Assembly (NCBI GenBank): GCA_963693085.1
Contig: OY856414.1
Span: forward strand, 264,529,501-264,593,500
Length of the DNA: 64,000 nucleotides
Direction of reading: 5' to 3'
Source of the DNA: Alisma plantago-aquatica
Lineage: Eukaryota > Streptophyta > Magnoliopsida > Alismatales > Alismataceae
Under the pieces are notes generated by a model. The model did not search any database and had not been told where the DNA came from. It saw only the letters and a list, made by a program, of their open reading frames with translations. Made by a program: the position numbers and the translations under genes. Positions 60,989 through 64,000 of this stretch are shown here, piece after piece (position 1 is the stretch's first letter; every line of letters begins with the position of its first letter).

Positions 60989-61183
60989 GTGGCCAATAGA
61001 TTAAAAGGCAAATAAAGAGAGTAAAGGAGAGGAATTTCGAATTCCTAATACTCAAAGAAAAAGGAATGTTAAAAAGATAAAGAAGAGAGAGAAGGTTCTT
61101 CTCATGAAAGGTTTTGGTTTCATGTTTGTAAGAGGATTCTTTGAATCGAAGACAAGCCAACCTAGGGCTTCGTCTCTCTCCCC

Positions 61184-61191
61184 TATAAAAG
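61184..61191 (+). promoter_or_regulatory. Putative TATA box, E LTR3
   Basis: TATAAAAG, with the same context as LTR2. Confidence 0.7.
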
Positions 61192-63112
61192 GGGTAGACC
61201 CTATGGGGACGAGATCGGAGGAGTTTCATGCATCCCCTTTCCTCTTCTTGTTCTTTTCCCTACCAAACCCTAACCATGAACACATGAGAGTCATATTCGC
61301 GGCTAGCAGCTAAAGATGGATCTGGGAGTGGGGCACGTTGCTCCCATGCCCTGGAGAAGGAGCTTGGCCACCGTTCCTTGGCCCTAGCACCTACACGGAG
61401 CCGCAGGTTTGGGGTGCAGGTCAGCCGTGGTGGCAGACCTGCTGGGCTCGATCCCCACCGGCTAGCCGTGTATCAGGAGCTCCTCCAAGCGCGCAAGGGG
61501 GTGGCGGAGCTAGGGGGTCCTTGTCCGGTCGCCGTCGGGGTCAAGGGGAGGAGAAGAAGCTGCGCCAAGTCTGCATCTCGGTGGCTAGGGCAGCAGCTTC
61601 GGACTGCAGGAGGTAGAAGAAGAGAGGAGGTGTTTTGGACGAGAATGCCCTCCGCGGGCTGAAGGCGCGCGCTACTTACCGAGGGACAAAATCGTAAAAT
61701 CGAAATGTTCTCCAAAGTGATCGTTGCATGGCTGAGATGACGTGGCCTCTTCTAATTGGTCAAGTAAGTGAATTTTTGTGAAAATCATATCTACCAAACC
61801 GTAACTCAGATTGAGACGAATCATATATGAAAATTGATCCTCAGAACGAGAGGAATCCATTAAAAATATAATTGGAGCATGTTTATGTTTGCAATTCGAA
61901 AAGTAATAGAGGTTATTAACTTTAGCATAATGATAATTAAAGAAACCCTACTTTGATATGATTAGAGTGATTAATAGGGTTTAATGAATAATTAGAGTTG
62001 ATATTGACATGTTAAATGTAAAAGGGTACATTAAGATCGAAAAGGGTGATCTTTGAACGTAATTAGTTTAATTTTATGATCATGTACATAAATATGATTT
62101 AAAATTGAAAAGTACATAAAGCTATCATCTTTAATGAGTTAAGTAATGAAAAACCCTTAGAATTGATGATAGTCGGGTATAATGATGTTCTATGAATGTT
62201 TTGATCGAATATTAACCGATTGATGATAAGGAGAACAATTTTTATCTAAAGAGATGGTATTTATACTTTTGGCTTAAATTAGGGTTCCATACACCTAAGT
62301 TTGAATTAATGGACTTAAAAACCCTAATTTAGGAGAACACGTCTTTTAATGGTTTTAATTATACAAATGCATGTATAAGATAGAGTTATGTTGTTATAAA
62401 CCCAATTTGAGTATAAAAGATCATTAAGGTGGATAATTTGGCTTTCCTAGTGTATAAAGTGGAATTAATGATTAATTTGGGTTTGCTGACATAAAAGATG
62501 AGAAATGTAGTAAATAGGGTTCCTTTGCAAATTGAACTATAATTCTTTGTTGAGTTGTCAATTCAAAGAAACCTAAACATGATAGTTGGTTTTAATGATC
62601 TTAACATGAATTAAAAGGATAAAATAGTAGCTCTAATGGAAAAGAAGCTTAATGAAATTAATTGTTGAGTATTGTGCCTATGATGCAGAAATTAGGGTTT
62701 GTAAACTAAAAGAGTATTAAAAGTGATAAATGCATAATGAAGGATAAAAACCTAATAAAACCCTAAGGTTGGCCTAGAAATTATAAGGTGGAATCCAAGT
62801 TGATCTTGTGGATGTTTTGAATAAAACAATGACACTTGGATGTTATGCATTATTTTCAGGATATTGTTGATTGCTTGTTAATTGTGTTGAATGTTAATGC
62901 ATGGACATCAAGTTACTATGGATCAGGTATGTGGTTACGCTTATGAATAACCGTTCTAGTTTCACGGTGATTTCCGAATGTTTTACCGGTTGCTTTAAAT
63001 AAACTATTGGATGTTTATTTAGTTCATGCAAACTATAATGTGGCTATGACTATCACAAAGAGTATATGCCTACAAACTCAGATCCTGGTTCTCTCTGTGG
63101 CATTATAGCTAA

Positions 63113-63295
63113 CCTAGTACATGGCTGCCTATGGGTAGGTCATCAGGTTAGAGAAAGGCCTAGTACATGGCTACCTATTGGGTAGGTCCATCAGGTCTAT
63201 GGATGACCTAGTACATGGCTACCTATTGGGTAGGTCCATCAGGTCTATGGTTGACTTAGTACATGGCTACCATGGAGGTAGGACCATCAAGTCAT
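63113..63295. repeat. Four-copy 48-bp tandem repeat, LTR3
   Basis: As in LTR1 and LTR2, with a one-base deletion and a substitution in the first unit. Confidence 0.87.
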
Positions 63296-63831
63296 AAGGA
63301 GTTAGATATTGGGCTATCTTCGGATAGTGCCATGCGACTCTATTACCTAAAAGAGAGGTGATATTCATGTCCACTGCAGGGACAGCCCAGAGTACGAGAA
63401 TATGTATGGATTGAGTTGTATGGCTTAAAATGTAATCTTGATTGTTAAATGATTAATTGAATGATTATATTGTTAACATAGTTGGAAATTATTTGTTTCC
63501 TCCACATACCAGCTTCGGCTGACCGACGTTTTGTTTGTCGGCGTTTTAGGTACAATGAAAAGTACAAACAGTAAAGCGACACCTTGTGAATTCAAAGATT
63601 AAAGAACAAGGAGGAATTAGATAGAATAGTTCAGCTGAGGTTAGAAGTTAGTCTGTTCCCATCTTTTCAAGGTATGCAAAGAAAAATTTTATTGTCATTT
63701 TCAGTATAGTCTGTTAGAATTTAATAATTGTTTATGGTTATATGTCGAACCTTTGATCCGGGAATAATGAGTGCGGCTTCAACCTCTTGGTCTCCCTTAA
63801 TTGGGGGTTACTGAAAGGTGAGGTCGTAACA

Positions 63832-63836
63832 TATAG
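63832..63836. repeat. TSD of element E, right
   Basis: TATAG, exact match to 44413-44417. Confidence 0.93.
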
Positions 63837-64000
63837 TTACTTTTTGCGTCATATATTCACTTTTTGCGTCATATGGTTACTTTACATACAACATGGTTAC
63901 TTCATATACTACGTAGTTTCTTTACATGCCATATAATTATATTTTTTTGGATAGTTATATTTTCATGTCAAAATGTTTCTTTTATTCTAGTACATCATTT
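63837..64000. repeat. Host DNA with GTTACTTT repeats (segment 3)
   Basis: Continuation of the host array, with repeated GTTACTTT or close variants every 15-20 bases, separated by words such as TGCGTCATAT. It is the reverse complement of the repeat at 29938-30560. Confidence 0.7.

Larger units (their letters stand above)
44418..63831 (+). mobile_element. Element E: tandem LTR-internal-LTR-internal-LTR chromovirus
   Basis: Three LTRs (44418-48040, 52308-55932, 60200-63831) alternate with two internal regions (48041-52307, 55933-60199) at a period of about 7.89 kb. One perfect TATAG TSD brackets the entire 19.4 kb, so the array behaves as a single insertion locus. Primer sites and polypurine tracts are present in both units. 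It belongs to the same family as element B. The internal regions retain only decayed chromovirus pol pieces, so the element is non-autonomous. Confidence 0.95.
60200..63831 (+). repeat. Element E LTR3 (right outer)
   Basis: 3632 bp. It differs from LTR1 at roughly 35 sites that I could see, about 1%. Confidence 0.94.

Noticed and set aside
44413..63836. Two independent, adjacent insertions of the same element
   Set aside because: There are only three LTRs, no inner TSDs, a mosaic middle LTR and near-identical bodies.

Overview
The window looks like heterochromatic, repeat-dense nuclear DNA from a flowering plant. It is AT-rich and has no intact host gene that I can recognise. It is built from nested and adjacent LTR retrotransposons of the Ty3/gypsy (Metaviridae) superfamily: chromoviruses of the Tekay/Del type and one Athila-type element. 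Primer sites match plant initiator-Met tRNA (elements A, B, E) and the tRNA-Asp-like site used by Athila/Tat elements (C). I cannot name the species.

Layout. (1) 1-1333: unclassified flank. (2) 1334-29720: element A, a decayed minus-strand chromovirus with ~4.4 kb LTRs. Its gag/protease junction is split by element B (9209-20414, minus strand). Its 5' LTR carries a ~0.7 kb internal tandem duplication and a solo LTR D (24660-27529) with a perfect ATATC target-site duplication (TSD). (3) 29721-30621, 43604-44412 and 63837-64000: pieces of older host DNA rich in AAAGTAAC / GTTACTTT repeats. (4) 30627-43598: element C, an Athila-type element on the minus strand with a perfect ATACA TSD. It has a 5.5 kb gag-pol in one uninterrupted frame but with 14 point stops, an extra Athila ORF-1-like pseudogene, and many palindromic GTCGAT-N3-ATCGAC motifs. 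(5) 44418-63831: element E on the plus strand, arranged LTR-internal-LTR-internal-LTR, bounded as one unit by a perfect TATAG TSD.

The most informative observation is element E. Its two internal regions are nearly identical. Its middle LTR is a mosaic: the 5' third matches the right outer LTR and most of the rest matches the left outer LTR. That is the expected product of unequal crossover between the two LTRs of one insertion. B and E are members of one chromovirus family whose pol is heavily decayed. By eye, E has the most similar LTRs (about 1% apart), C and B are intermediate, and A is the most diverged.

No retroelement here encodes an intact polyprotein, so these copies would depend on proteins from elsewhere. 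I saw no convincing tRNA, rRNA, CRISPR or bacterial-type operon. Divergence and age statements are by eye and were not computed.
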